DNA of 59,211 bases from Aeromonas rivipollensis (GCF_010974825.1 NZ_JAAILA010000034.1:1-59211), one strand, 5' to 3'. Shown: positions 27,993 to 37,458, counted from the stretch's first letter. Program-made: numbers and translations. Notes: generated by a model from the letters alone, not told the origin.

Positions 27993-29651
27993 ATGAGCTT
28001 CGATCATCGCAAATACCGCCCGGCCCCCGTCATCGCTCTGGCGGACCGTCAATGGCCCAACCGGGTGATGACGCAGGCGCCGCTCTGGTGCGCCGTGGAT
28101 CTGCGGGACGGCAACCAGGCGCTGGTCGAGCCCATGACGGTGGCCCAGAAGCTGCAAATGTGGGCCCTGATGACCCATGTCGGCTTCAAACACATCGAGG
28201 TCGGCTTCCCCGCCGCCTCCCAGCCCGATTTTGATTTCGTACGCGAGCTTATCGAGCGGGATCTTATCCCGGAGGACGTCACCATTCAGGTGCTGGTGCA
28301 GGCCCGGGAAGATCTCATCGCCCGCACCTTCGAATCCCTCAGGGGGGCCAAACGCGCCATCGTTCATGTCTACAACTCGGTCAACCCGACCCAGCGCAAC
28401 TATGTGTTCAACACAGATCGCGAGGGGGTCAAGGCCATCGCCGTGCAGGGTGCGCGCTGGGTGCGGGAATACGCGGCCAGGAATCCCGGCACAGAGTGGA
28501 GCTTCCAGTATTCCCCCGAGAGCTTCAGCAGCACAGAGGTGGAGTTCGCGGTGGAGGTGTGCGACGCCGTCATCGACGAGTGGCGCACTGCCTCCCGTCC
28601 CATGATCCTCAACCTCCCCGCCACGGTCGAGGTGAGCACCCCCAATGTGTTCGCGGATCAGGTGGAGTGGTTCTGCCGCCACCTCAAGGCGCGCCCCGAG
28701 GTGAGCATCTCCATCCACACCCACAACGATCGGGGCTGCGGCGTGGCCGCCGCCGAGCTGGCGGTGCTGGCGGGGGCCGATCGCATCGAGGGCACCCTGC
28801 TCGGCAACGGCGAGCGCACCGGCAACATGGACATAGTCACCATGGCCATGAACCTCTACAGCCAGGGCATAGATCCCGAGCTGGATCTCGCTGACATGGA
28901 TGCCATAGTGGCGACCGTGGGGGCCTGCACCCAGATTGCCCTGCACCCGCGCCACCCCTATGCCGGCGAGCTGGTCTACACGGCGTTTTCCGGCAGCCAC
29001 CAGGATGCCATTCGCAAGTCCCTGGCGGCCGAGAAGCCTGATGCCTACTGGGATGTGGCCTATCTGCCCATAGATCCTGCCGATCTGGGCCGCAGCTACG
29101 AGGCGGTGATCCGCATCAACAGCCAGTCCGGCAAGGGGGGCGTCACCTATCTGCTGGAGCGCGACCTCGGCCTGCAACTGCCGCGCTGGCTGCAGATCGA
29201 CTTCAGCCGCCGGGTGCAGGCGCAAGCCGAGGCGAGCAGCAGCGAAATCAGCCCGGAGCAGATCCGCGCCCTGTTCGAGCAGCACTACCTCGAGCCGGTG
29301 CACGGTTATCGCATCGGCCGCTTCCAGCTTGGTCACGACAGCCAGGAGACACTGCGCCTCGAGCTGCAGACCCCGGACGGCAGCCTGCAGCTCTGTGGTG
29401 AGGGGGAGGGGGCCATCACGGCCCTGGTCAACGGCTGGGAGCGCCAGACCGGCATGCACATCGACGTGCTCGACTACTCGGAACATGCTCTCACGGCGGG
29501 CACCGAATCCCGCGCCGCCGCCTATGTGCTGCTGAGCGTCGACGGAGTGCGCATGTGCGGGGTCGCCATAGGCCGCGACGTGGTCAACGCCTCCTTGCAG
29601 GCGGTGATCAATGGCGCCGCCCAGATCCGCGCCCTGCGCCAGAGTGCATGA
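27993..29651 (+). CDS. leuA: 2-isopropylmalate synthase, long (type 2) form
   Basis: This 552-residue enzyme condenses 2-ketoisovalerate with acetyl-CoA, the first step of leucine synthesis. Segments of the type 2 branch (as in Mycobacterium and several proteobacteria) are present: APLWCAVDLRDGNQALVEPM, FKHIEVGFPAASQPDFDFVR, ISIHTHNDRGCGVAAAELAVLAGADRIEGTLLGNGERTGN, and a C-terminal regulatory domain (about residues 430-552). The GERTGN and HTHND residues bind the divalent metal. The ATG follows AAGGGA at a good distance. leuBCD are not adjacent, so a separate leuABCD operon may exist elsewhere. Confidence 0.9.
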   Translation: MSFDHRKYRPAPVIALADRQWPNRVMTQAPLWCAVDLRDGNQALVEPMTVAQKLQMWALMTHVGFKHIEVGFPAASQPDFDFVRELIERDLIPEDVTIQVLVQAREDLIARTFESLRGAKRAIVHVYNSVNPTQRNYVFNTDREGVKAIAVQGARWVREYAARNPGTEWSFQYSPESFSSTEVEFAVEVCDAVIDEWRTASRPMILNLPATVEVSTPNVFADQVEWFCRHLKARPEVSISIHTHNDRGCGVAAAELAVLAGADRIEGTLLGNGERTGNMDIVTMAMNLYSQGIDPELDLADMDAIVATVGACTQIALHPRHPYAGELVYTAFSGSHQDAIRKSLAAEKPDAYWDVAYLPIDPADLGRSYEAVIRINSQSGKGGVTYLLERDLGLQLPRWLQIDFSRRVQAQAEASSSEISPEQIRALFEQHYLEPVHGYRIGRFQLGHDSQETLRLELQTPDGSLQLCGEGEGAITALVNGWERQTGMHIDVLDYSEHALTAGTESRAAAYVLLSVDGVRMCGVAIGRDVVNASLQAVINGAAQIRALRQSA

Positions 29652-29748
29652 GGGGCGGGCCAGCCCCTTGAAGGACGTCCTGTGCACCGCCTGTGCCAGG
29701 GGGTAGCCGGCGGCAACAGGGCGGCGCACAGTGGAAAATGGTACCAGG

Positions 29749-29783
29749 ATCCCTTCAGCACTGTGCTGAGGGGATTGTTTTTT
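29749..29783 (+). terminator. leuA terminator
   Basis: A long stem (ATCCCTTCAGCA pairs with TGCTGAGGGGAT, with one G-T pair) is followed by six T, about 100 bases after the leuA stop. Confidence 0.8.
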
Positions 29784-29905
29784 ATGGAAAAATCGGCTCA
29801 CAATACGAGCGCCGTGCGGCCAGGATTGGCCTTGCGGTTCATTGGGTGCTGGCGGCTGAGTGCAGCCGCCAGGGATAGAGGCAATGCAGGTTTGGAGCCA
29901 TAACG

Positions 29906-30811
29906 ATGATGAAGACTCCCCTCAGGTTATCCGTACACCCCGCCCGGTTCTTCTCGCTCTCCCCTGGCCGCCGCTTTGCCCTGCTGAGCCTGCTCTGCCT
30001 GTTGCTGCTGACGGGGGGCCTGGATGCCGCCAGCTTCGAGCGCCTGCCCGAGCATAACCTCTACACCATCGGCGCCCTGGCCGAGGCCATCAATGTGCTG
30101 ACCCTGCTGTTCATGTTCTGGGTGGTGCAGTGTGCCCAGATCTCGAACCGGACCTACCTGTTTCTCTGCGCCGGTCTGGGGAGCTGGCTGGTGTCGGGGA
30201 CCATAGATCTGGTTGACGAGGCCTACTTCCAGCCCTGGTGGCTCTCCACGGTGGAAGACAGCCTGCGCACCCTCGGCATGCTGGCCACGGCCTGGGGCGT
30301 GCTGCTGATGGTGCAACAGATGTATGGCGTCCAGACCCGGCTGGCCTCGCTTGCCATGTCCGACGAACTGACGGGTCTTTCCAATCGCCGCGCGTTTCGC
30401 GCCGTGCTGGAGGCCCATGTGGATCAGGGGACGCCGCTGCTGCTGCTGGATCTCGATCACTTCAAGCAGATCAACGATCGCTACGGCCACGGCATAGGTG
30501 ACAATGTGCTGCAGGAATTCAGCGCCTTGCTGTGTCAGCACTGCCCGCCGGATGGGGTGGTGGCGCGGCTGGGGGGCGAGGAGTTCGCCATCTGGCTGCC
30601 CGGCATGCTGAGCGACAAGGCCCAGGCACTGGCGGAGCAGATAAGAGCCGCCACCGAGGCTCTGGTCGCCTGCGAGGAGATAAGGTTCACCGTGAGCATC
30701 GCCGTCGGCATAGGCCAGGCGGGGGAGGCGGTCGAGGCGCTGGTCAAACGCACCGATCTCGCGCTCTACCGGGCCAAACACCTGGGGCGCAACCGGGTCG
30801 AGCTGGCGTGA
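29906..30811 (+). CDS. Membrane diguanylate cyclase (GGDEF)
   Basis: This 301-residue protein makes cyclic di-GMP from two GTP. Membrane helices fill about residues 20-150 and act as an unknown sensor. A GGDEF domain follows: SDELTGLSNRRAF, LLDLDHFKQINDRYGHGIGD, and the active-site RLGGEEFAIWLP, an intact GGEEF. There is no RxxD inhibitory site five residues before the motif (VVAR precedes), so product inhibition may be absent. The start is ATGATG at 29906 with GGAG 8 bases upstream. It is a plausible but unproven source of the signal read by LapD further along. Confidence 0.9.
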   Translation: MMKTPLRLSVHPARFFSLSPGRRFALLSLLCLLLLTGGLDAASFERLPEHNLYTIGALAEAINVLTLLFMFWVVQCAQISNRTYLFLCAGLGSWLVSGTIDLVDEAYFQPWWLSTVEDSLRTLGMLATAWGVLLMVQQMYGVQTRLASLAMSDELTGLSNRRAFRAVLEAHVDQGTPLLLLDLDHFKQINDRYGHGIGDNVLQEFSALLCQHCPPDGVVARLGGEEFAIWLPGMLSDKAQALAEQIRAATEALVACEEIRFTVSIAVGIGQAGEAVEALVKRTDLALYRAKHLGRNRVELA

Positions 30812-30953
30812 TGACGCCAGGGGATGCCGCAGCCCCGGGCCCCGGCCGCTCTGCCGCCTTCAGATTGCCCGCACCATCCACTACAATGGCCACCTGTTTG
30901 CATTCGGGGCCCGTCATCCGGCATGAGGGGCCCGCACTTTATCGGAAGCCCTC

Positions 30954-32123
30954 ATGATCCCCTCTCGCCCTTTGTCTTTCTCCCCCTGGCGCCTCTGCGC
31001 ACTGCTGGCTGCCGCCGTGCTGGCGGGCTGCGCCAGTGAACCGACACCCCCTACTCCTACTGTCGAGGAGGCCGCCGCCATCGCCAAACAACCCAAGGCG
31101 ATGCAGCCGCGCAAGCCTGCGGACATGAAGAGCCGCATAGTGCGCTTCCTGCCGCGCCAGGTACAAGACAAGCAGGGCTGGGCCAACGACGTGGTGACGG
31201 CGCTCAGCACCCAGGGGCTGACGGTGAACGATCACAATGTCTGCTCAGTGCTGGCGGTGGCGGAGCAGGAGGCCACCTATCAGGCCGATCCCGTGGTGCC
31301 CGGCCTTGGCAAGATAGCCTGGAAGGAGATCAACGCCCGGGCCGCCAAGCTGCTCATCCCCGAGTTCGTGGTGCGCACCGCCCTCTCCATCAAGTCCCCC
31401 ACGGGCAAATCCTACGCCGCGCGCATAGATGCCCTTCGCACCGAGCGGGAGATGAGCGAGATCTTCGAGGACATGATAGGGGCCGTGCCCATGGGCAAGC
31501 AGCTCTTTGGCAACCTCAATCCGGTACGCACCGGGGGCCCCATGCAGGTGAGCGTGGCCTTCGCCGAGGCCAACGCCCGCGGCTACCCCTATCCCGTCAA
31601 GGAGTCCATCCGCCACGAAGTCTTTACCCGCCGGGGCGGCATCTGGTTTGGTACCAAACACATCTTCGGCTATCCCGCCGACTACCCGGACACCCTCTAC
31701 CGTTTCGCCGACTTCAATGCCGGCTGGTATGCGAGCCGCAACGCCGCCTTCCAGGCCGCGGTGAGCCGGGTCAGCGGCAAGCCCCTGGCCCTGGACGGGG
31801 ATCTGGTTCGCTACGACTCCGACCTGCCCGGCAAGACGGAGCTTGCGGTGCACAGCATCGCCAGCCGCGTCAACATGAGCAAGCAGGCCATCCATCAGAG
31901 TCTGCTCAAGGGAGACAGCAGCGACTTTGCCCAGACCGACCTCTATCACAGGGTCTTTACCCTGGCCGACAAGCAGGCGGGCAAGCGCCAACCCCGCGCC
32001 GTGCTGCCCGGCATCCAGCTGAAAAGCCCCAAGATCACCCGCAACCTCACCACTGCCTGGTTCGCCAAGCGGGTGGATGACAGGGAGCAGGCCTGCGTCA
32101 GGAAGATGGCGACCATTCGCTGA
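30954..32123 (+). CDS. DUF1615 (YaiW-like) lipoprotein
   Basis: This 389-residue lipoprotein has a signal peptide and lipobox LLAAAVLAGC at residues 18-27, so it is probably attached to the outer membrane. The remainder fits the DUF1615 family, whose E. coli member is YaiW, linked to uptake of some peptides. Conserved-looking segments are VCSVLAVAEQEATYQADPVVPGL, PMQVSVAFAE and RRGGIWFGTKHIFGYP. The first resembles a lytic-transglycosylase Glu motif, so peptidoglycan cleavage is possible but not established. It is a single-gene unit with a strong terminator. Confidence 0.8.
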   Translation: MIPSRPLSFSPWRLCALLAAAVLAGCASEPTPPTPTVEEAAAIAKQPKAMQPRKPADMKSRIVRFLPRQVQDKQGWANDVVTALSTQGLTVNDHNVCSVLAVAEQEATYQADPVVPGLGKIAWKEINARAAKLLIPEFVVRTALSIKSPTGKSYAARIDALRTEREMSEIFEDMIGAVPMGKQLFGNLNPVRTGGPMQVSVAFAEANARGYPYPVKESIRHEVFTRRGGIWFGTKHIFGYPADYPDTLYRFADFNAGWYASRNAAFQAAVSRVSGKPLALDGDLVRYDSDLPGKTELAVHSIASRVNMSKQAIHQSLLKGDSSDFAQTDLYHRVFTLADKQAGKRQPRAVLPGIQLKSPKITRNLTTAWFAKRVDDREQACVRKMATIR

Positions 32124-32134
32124 CAGTCAGAGAT

Positions 32135-32165
32135 AACAAGGGCGGCCAAGTGGCCGCCCTTGTTT
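32135..32165 (+). terminator. Terminator after the DUF1615 gene
   Basis: A 14-bp perfect stem (AACAAGGGCGGCCA / TGGCCGCCCTTGTT) has a 2-base loop and a short T run. It lies between the converging DUF1615 and NERD genes. Confidence 0.85.
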
Positions 32166-32189
32166 CAGTATCAACTGGATGTTCTGGGG

Positions 32190-33083
32190 TCAGGCCCTGG
32201 TGTCCTGTGTCGCCGTCCCTGGGTGCGTCTTCCCAAGGGTCAGTATCCCCCTGCATGTCGGATATCCGTTGCATCCCCAAAACTGATTGCCTCTGTTTTC
32301 TCCCCGGCTGGCGGTACGCAAGACCATGGCATTGCCACATCTGGGGCAAGTCGGATTTTGGTCACCGAGCGGTTGGGCGGTGACAGGGGAGGGCGCCGCC
32401 CTCTTTTCGTCAGGCACTGCCTTGGCGGATAACGGCTTGCGTGGCGACTCGCTGTGACGCGCCTTCAGCTGGGCCACATGCTGCCTGTGGGTCTGCCAGT
32501 TGGCTGCCAGCCGTCCCTGTTGGATGGTCTCGACCACTCGGGTGACCTCGGCCGGGGTCAATACCTGGGTGGTTTTTCCTTTGATATGGCGGATCAGCCC
32601 GCGGTTCATCACGTTGTCTGGCATGGGAGTCTTGAAAGTGCAATCGCCAATGAAATAGATGACTGAGTGGAGCTGATGATCCGCCACCCCCAGCAGGGAT
32701 TTGAGGGTCATCATGTGCAGGTGGTTCTGGTGCAGGGGATTCTGGAAGCGGTGCTTGCGGCGATAGATCTGCTGGGTCCAGCTTTTATGAGCCGGATTGC
32801 CGAATATCCAGCCTTTCATGTTCTTGGTCTCAATCACGAATATCCCGAAGCGGGAGACGATCACATGATCGATCTGGGTGCTGCCCTGAGGGATGAGCAG
32901 GGTCACATCCTTGAGCAAGTGATATTCCCGCTGGTCGAGAAAGAGCCGGATGCTGAGGTTGATAAACCACTCCCCGATCATGCCCTTGAACCAGGGGCTT
33001 TTGGCTAGGGTCGCCAGCAACAGCAGTGGCAACAGATACCAGAGCTGGTCGAGCAAGGGATAAATAACGGCAGAGAAGTCCAT
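32190..33083 (-). CDS. NERD-domain protein with topoisomerase-type zinc finger
   Basis: This 297-residue protein has three parts: a membrane helix near residues 14-28, a nuclease-related NERD domain, and a C-terminal four-Cys zinc finger. The NERD domain spans about 40-160 (STQIDHVIVSRFGIFVIETKNMKGWIFG, with the Asp and the Glu-x-Lys of the nuclease-like core). The finger (CPRCGNAMVLRT, then GNQFWGCNGYPTCRG) is as in topoisomerase I tails. The likely activity is DNA binding or processing at the membrane, but the substrate is unknown. The ATG at 33083 follows GGAG. It lies head to tail with an outer-membrane protein gene, 41 bases apart. Confidence 0.82.
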   Translation of the reverse strand: MDFSAVIYPLLDQLWYLLPLLLLATLAKSPWFKGMIGEWFINLSIRLFLDQREYHLLKDVTLLIPQGSTQIDHVIVSRFGIFVIETKNMKGWIFGNPAHKSWTQQIYRRKHRFQNPLHQNHLHMMTLKSLLGVADHQLHSVIYFIGDCTFKTPMPDNVMNRGLIRHIKGKTTQVLTPAEVTRVVETIQQGRLAANWQTHRQHVAQLKARHSESPRKPLSAKAVPDEKRAAPSPVTAQPLGDQNPTCPRCGNAMVLRTASRGENRGNQFWGCNGYPTCRGILTLGKTHPGTATQDTRA

Positions 33084-33124
33084 TTCATGTCTCCATGATG
33101 CCAACTGTTCGAGTGACGGTATCG

Positions 33125-34090
33125 TTAGAAACTCATCGCCAGCCCGATGGAGTAGCCGCTGGTGTTGTGGCTGAACATATAGCGGGCAACCAGCCGGGTG
33201 CGGGTGATGAAGATGTCGTACTTGCTGCTGTCGAGCTCGAACCCGAGGCCCAGGGAGTTGAGGCTGTTGAAGCCGAGCAGGCCTCGTTGCTCTCCCAGGT
33301 ATTCGGTTCTGGCCCCCTCCAGTACATAGCGCAGCGGGCGATCCAGCAGGGTCCAGGTGAAGAGTGGAGCCCGGCGACGCAGGTAGAGACCGAGGTTCTC
33401 CGCCTCGGCCTGGCCGGTGATGCTGTCGGCGGTGCCGGTGAAACTCTGCAGATGCTGATAGGAGTAGCGCAGCTCGACATCTATGTCCTGTGGCTTGGAG
33501 AAGAGCTCGTAGTCGAGCATCAGGGAGCCCCCCAGGCCATACACATTGAGCCGGCCGCCGTCGAGGAAGTCGAGGTTCCTGCCCGTCCTGTGCTGGATCA
33601 AGGCGGCGCCGATGCGCAGATCGCTCGCCACTGTGCCCAGGGTGAAGTTGGCGATGGGGCGCAGCACCAGGTTGCCGCCAAAGCGGTCACGGTGCAGGCT
33701 GAAGTCCCAGCCGATGCCGCCGGTGGCGCTCAGGCTGTTCCATTTGGTGGGGATGGTGCGGGTCTCGTTGCCGTCGGTGAACACGAACTGGGGATCGTAG
33801 CGGCTGTAACCCAGGGTGCCCTCCAGATAGATGGGGAAGCCCTCGCTCATGGTGGCGCCGCCGCCGAGCTGGGTGATGGTCAGGGCCGAGCTTTCGTTGG
33901 TGCCACCCCCTATGTCCAGGTTGCTGGCGGTGATGTCCGGCACCACAGTGAAGCTCATCAGGGAGACGACCGCATTGGCCCGCTGCTGAACCAGGGTCCC
34001 GTCATTGGCCTGAGCGGCCTGGCTGAAGAGCCCGAGCCCGCTCAGCAGAAGCATGCTTGCATGAAGATAAGAAGAGGGGGGATGCGCCAT
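33125..34090 (-). CDS. Outer-membrane beta-barrel protein of unknown role
   Basis: This 321-residue protein has a signal peptide ending in AAQAND, alternating amphipathic strands throughout, and a C-terminal Phe (YSIGLAMSF) as in BAM-inserted barrels. Repeated aromatic girdle residues (YLEGTLGYSRYDPQF, DIDVELRYSYQHLQSF) support a barrel of about 12 strands. I do not recognise a named family, and relatives seem to be annotated as hypothetical or autotransporter-like in Aeromonas and Vibrio. No cargo or passenger domain is present. GGAG lies 6 bases before the ATG. Link to the NERD gene downstream is positional only. Confidence 0.7.
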   Translation of the reverse strand: MAHPPSSYLHASMLLLSGLGLFSQAAQANDGTLVQQRANAVVSLMSFTVVPDITASNLDIGGGTNESSALTITQLGGGATMSEGFPIYLEGTLGYSRYDPQFVFTDGNETRTIPTKWNSLSATGGIGWDFSLHRDRFGGNLVLRPIANFTLGTVASDLRIGAALIQHRTGRNLDFLDGGRLNVYGLGGSLMLDYELFSKPQDIDVELRYSYQHLQSFTGTADSITGQAEAENLGLYLRRRAPLFTWTLLDRPLRYVLEGARTEYLGEQRGLLGFNSLNSLGLGFELDSSKYDIFITRTRLVARYMFSHNTSGYSIGLAMSF

Positions 34091-34448
34091 ACCTAGCTCC
34101 GTGGACCTCCTCGTCCACTGAGGAGTCCTTACACTGTAACGGTTTTTCTGGCGCCATGGCAGCCCGGTTCAGTGCCAACTGACTATATTCTTTGCGGTTT
34201 TGCGGTTTTGCGGCTAAGGCCCAAGGGAGCTCCCGGGGCGAGAGCACCTTGTCGCCAGCGCACCGGGCTGGCGGCGCCGGATGACGGAGTATCCACATAA
34301 ATGGCAGACATTAATTTATTGTTCAGTTCCCCGGGTGTATAACGGGCCTCCCGCAGGAGCTTATGGGGTGGTACCAGGGAGGGGTGGCCAGACTGGGCCT
34401 TTGGGCCGTCATGACGGATGCGCATTACGTTGATGGGAGTCATACCAG
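34091..34448. other. Intergenic region between divergent genes
   Basis: It holds promoters for the outer-membrane protein and dedA. Visible elements are three copies of the 8-base unit TTTGCGGT (34191-34214, the last with one change) and a CGCCAGC / GCTGGCG hairpin (34253-34273). No gene can be supported. Confidence 0.6.
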
Positions 34449-35099
34449 ATGCAGGACATGCTGCTTGCCATATGGCATCAGGACTTTGAGCAATTAATAC
34501 AACTGCAGGCGGTCGGTCTGCTCGTCACCTGTCTGGTGGTGATCCTCTTTCTCGAATCGAGCTTCGTCTTTTTGCCGCTACCGGGGGACAGCCTGGTGCT
34601 GCTGGCCGGTGGTCTGGTGGGCATGGGAGTGCTCGGGCCCGAGGTGGTGTTCCTCTATCTGCCCCTGGCCGCCGGCGTCGGCAGCGTGATGGCGTATTGG
34701 CAGGGCCATGCGCTCCATGGTACCCGCTTCATGGGCCAGGTGGAGCGGGTGATCCCGGAAGGCAGTCTGCCCCGTGCCTCCCGACTGCTCGAACGCTATG
34801 GCTTCTGGGCCATGTTCGTCTCCCGTTTCATCCCCTTCGTCAGGGTGCTGACGCCCATGCTGATGGGGATCTCCCGCCTGAACCTGCTGCGGGTGGCCAT
34901 GACCAGCTTTGCCAGCGCCTTTCTCTGGGCCCTGGCCCTCAGCATGGTCGGCAAGTTCATGATGGCAACGCCGCTCTTGGCCGATCATCACGAGCTGTTG
35001 ACCAAGTGTCTGCTGGTGACCTCCTTCGCCCTCTTCGTCATCGCCGTGGCCGCCATCGGCATGCGGCTGCTCAAGCGCTCGACCAAGAGAGCGCGCTGA
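34449..35099 (+). CDS. DedA-family inner-membrane protein
   Basis: This 216-residue protein has several membrane helices and the DedA core: LPLPGDSLVLLAGGL (re-entrant loop with acidic residue), then the E-x(9)-RFIPFVR pattern (RYGFWAMFVSRFIPFVRVLTPMLMGISR) with essential Arg residues. Relatives include YqjA, YghB and YohD, linked to lipid flipping and proton-dependent membrane homeostasis. Which paralogue this is cannot be told. The ATG at 34449 has a weak ribosome site. It is a single-gene unit. Confidence 0.87.
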   Translation: MQDMLLAIWHQDFEQLIQLQAVGLLVTCLVVILFLESSFVFLPLPGDSLVLLAGGLVGMGVLGPEVVFLYLPLAAGVGSVMAYWQGHALHGTRFMGQVERVIPEGSLPRASRLLERYGFWAMFVSRFIPFVRVLTPMLMGISRLNLLRVAMTSFASAFLWALALSMVGKFMMATPLLADHHELLTKCLLVTSFALFVIAVAAIGMRLLKRSTKRAR

Positions 35100-35151
35100 G
35101 CTAAGCACGGGGATATAGGGGGAGGGGCCTGCCCCCTGTCCCTTGTCCCCA

Positions 35152-35172
35152 AGCCGCCCGTGTCAGGCGGCT
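35152..35172 (+). terminator. Weak hairpin after dedA-type gene
   Basis: AGCCGCC and GGCGGCT pair over a 7-base loop, 52 bases past the stop, with no T run. Confidence 0.35.
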
Positions 35173-35379
35173 CGCCCCGGTGGCGTAAAAATACAGGCCA
35201 TTTGAGGCGGAAATCCTGATGCCTATCTGTTACACTTCGCGCCCGCCATTTTCCGGCTCATCTTCTGACGTGATGTCAGACCCAGCCGTCCTTGGCCCCA
35301 AGCCTCGCCGAGGCCGTGCCACATGCCGGCCCAGGCCACTTAAGCCAACTACAGCTCAGCTGGAACACAGGAACCCATT

Positions 35380-36675
35380 ATGAGATTTGAATCGTTCGAT
35401 TTTGCCCCCGAGATTTTGCGTGCCGTCTCAGAGTGCGGTTATCAGGAGATGACCCCTGTGCAGCAGCAGGCGATCCCGACCATACGCCGTGGCAGCGACG
35501 TGCTGGCCAGCGCCCAGACCGGGACCGGCAAGACGGCGGCCTTTGCGCTGCCCATACTGCAACGTCTGGTGGATAACCCGGCCCCGGCCCAGCCTTCCAA
35601 CGCCCGGGTGCTGATCCTGACCCCGACCCGCGAGCTGGCCGCCCAGGTGGCGAGCAACATCAACGACTTCGCCAAATATCTGGACATCAGCGTGCTGACC
35701 CTGGTCGGTGGTGGCAAGCAGGACGTGCAGGCCCGCAAACTCAAGGCGGGTGCGCACATCATAGTGGCGACCCCGGGCCGCCTGCTCGAGCACCTGACCG
35801 CCTGCAACCTCAGCCTCTCCGGTGTCGAGACCCTGGTGCTGGACGAAGCGGATCGCATCCTCGACATGGGCTTCAGTGCCGATGTGCAGCAGATCCTGCA
35901 GGCTGTGAACAAGACCCGTCAGAACCTGCTGTTCTCCGCCACCTTCTCCGACGCCGTGAAGAAGCTGGCCAACCTGATGCTGGACAGACCCCAGATCATC
36001 AGCGTCAACAAGCAGAACTCCACCGCCGATACCGTCAGCCACACCGTCTATCCGGTCGAGCAGAAGCGCAAGCGCGAGCTGCTCTCCGAACTCATCGGCA
36101 AGCAGAACTGGCAACAGGTGCTGGTGTTCGCCAGTACCCGCGAGAGCTGTGATGTGCTGGTGGAAGAGCTGAACCTCGACGGCATCAAGTCCGCCGTGGT
36201 CCATGGCGAGAAGGCTCAGGGCAGCCGTCGCCGCGCCCTGCGCGAGTTCATGGAAGGCAAGGTACGGGTGCTGGTCGCCACCGAAGTGGCCGCCCGTGGT
36301 CTGGACATCCCGGATCTGCAGTACGTGGTCAACTACGATCTGCCCTTCCTGGCGGAAGATTACGTCCACCGCATCGGCCGCACCGGCCGCGCAGGCAAGA
36401 GCGGCATGGCGGTCTCCTTCGTCAGCCGCGAAGAGGAGCGCACCCTGCTGGAGATCGAGGCGCTGATCGGCCAGAAGATCCGCCGCATCATGGTGCCGGG
36501 CTACGAGGTGAGCAGCCGTGACGAGCTGATCAAGCAGTTGCAGGAGCGCCGCCGTTTCGGCAAGCGTCCGCAGCGGGAAGACAACGCCGCCGCCCAGGTG
36601 ATGGCCGAGGCCAAGCTGCAGGGCCAGCGCCTCAAGCGTCTGGCGGCCGCCAAGAAGCCTCGCCAGTCGAAGTAA
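35380..36675 (+). CDS. rhlE: DEAD-box RNA helicase, RhlE type
   Basis: This 431-residue ATP-dependent RNA helicase shows the Q motif (FDFAPEILRAVSECGYQEMTPVQQQAIP), Walker A AQTGTGKT, PTRELA, VLDEADRILDMGF (DEAD), SAT (FSATFSD), and ATEVAARGLDIPD with HRIGRTGRAG in the second RecA domain. The basic tail (RRFGKRPQRE to KKPRQSK) should bind RNA. It is closest to RhlE by its N-terminus; SrmB-like is an alternative. Roles include ribosome assembly and RNA decay. The 280-base upstream gap could hold a long cold-responsive leader, but no specific element was identified. Confidence 0.85.
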   Translation: MRFESFDFAPEILRAVSECGYQEMTPVQQQAIPTIRRGSDVLASAQTGTGKTAAFALPILQRLVDNPAPAQPSNARVLILTPTRELAAQVASNINDFAKYLDISVLTLVGGGKQDVQARKLKAGAHIIVATPGRLLEHLTACNLSLSGVETLVLDEADRILDMGFSADVQQILQAVNKTRQNLLFSATFSDAVKKLANLMLDRPQIISVNKQNSTADTVSHTVYPVEQKRKRELLSELIGKQNWQQVLVFASTRESCDVLVEELNLDGIKSAVVHGEKAQGSRRRALREFMEGKVRVLVATEVAARGLDIPDLQYVVNYDLPFLAEDYVHRIGRTGRAGKSGMAVSFVSREEERTLLEIEALIGQKIRRIMVPGYEVSSRDELIKQLQERRRFGKRPQREDNAAAQVMAEAKLQGQRLKRLAAAKKPRQSK

Positions 36676-36712
36676 GCGGACAAGATGATGCAGGGGAGCC
36701 TTGGCTCCCGAC

Positions 36713-36735
36713 TCAAGGCGCCGTTGGCGCCTTGA
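36713..36735 (+). terminator. Hairpin after rhlE
   Basis: A perfect 10-bp stem (TCAAGGCGCC / GGCGCCTTGA) with a GTT loop lies 38 bases after the stop, with only a short T-rich tail. It probably acts as a terminator. Confidence 0.6.
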
Positions 36736-36766
36736 TGCTGTTTACCGATCACCCAGAGGACGTGCG

Positions 36767-37420
36767 ATGATCCCGCCAGTCAAGAACCCGCAAGATTACA
36801 ATCAGGCCCTGCTCGACATGGCCACCCAGAGCCTGGCCGAGCTGGCCCGTACCGCAGAGCAGAAGGCGGGCAAGCGCACTCCGGCGCAAGAGAGCCACTT
36901 CCTCTGCACCTGGATGGCGGACTCCCTCAAGGAGAAGCGCTTCTCCCGCCTGGTGATGGAGGACTTGAAAGCCTGGGTGCAGCTGGGCCGCACCCTGGGA
37001 GCCGGAGCCGATCTCAAGGGGCTGCTGTCGCGCATCGTCTGCCAGTACGGTCGGGCCATGGCCGAGCCCGGGCAGTTGGGCGCCAGGCTCGCCACTCTGG
37101 TCGCCGAGCTGGAGCGCGCGGGTTGGCTGGTGTTTACCGACAGCGAACTGAGCGCCAAACAGCGGCTGCTGAGCCAGGGTCAATCCAGCCTGGTCATCTC
37201 GGCCAGCGAGTATCAGGGCCATATCGAGGGGGGAGAGCTGGTGAAGCCTCTTACCCTCTATGTGCGCGGGGATGAAAAACAGCTGGCCGAGGCAGCCTTC
37301 AAGCAGGGCCTGCTGCTGAGCCAGGGTGACAAGAAGGCCACCCTGGTCAAGCACCACAAGGCCTACCGGCTGGTGCCGGGCAATGCCCAACCCGCCCTGG
37401 CGCTGCTGGCCGCGGGCTAA
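36767..37420 (+). CDS. DUF2913-family protein
   Basis: This 217-residue soluble protein of unknown function resembles the DUF2913 family of Aeromonas and Vibrio: YNQALLDMATQSLAEL at the start, then SHFLCTWMADSLKEKRFSRLV and a middle segment of mixed helices. There is no signal peptide, membrane helix or catalytic motif. The ATG at 36767 has GAGG 7 bases upstream; a longer reading from 36701 lacks a ribosome site. It is followed by a terminator. It follows rhlE by 91 bases across a hairpin, so an operon is unlikely. Confidence 0.7.
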   Translation: MIPPVKNPQDYNQALLDMATQSLAELARTAEQKAGKRTPAQESHFLCTWMADSLKEKRFSRLVMEDLKAWVQLGRTLGAGADLKGLLSRIVCQYGRAMAEPGQLGARLATLVAELERAGWLVFTDSELSAKQRLLSQGQSSLVISASEYQGHIEGGELVKPLTLYVRGDEKQLAEAAFKQGLLLSQGDKKATLVKHHKAYRLVPGNAQPALALLAAG

Positions 37421-37458
37421 GCCTGATCGGCGCCCTGACGTTCATGCCAGTCTCACTA

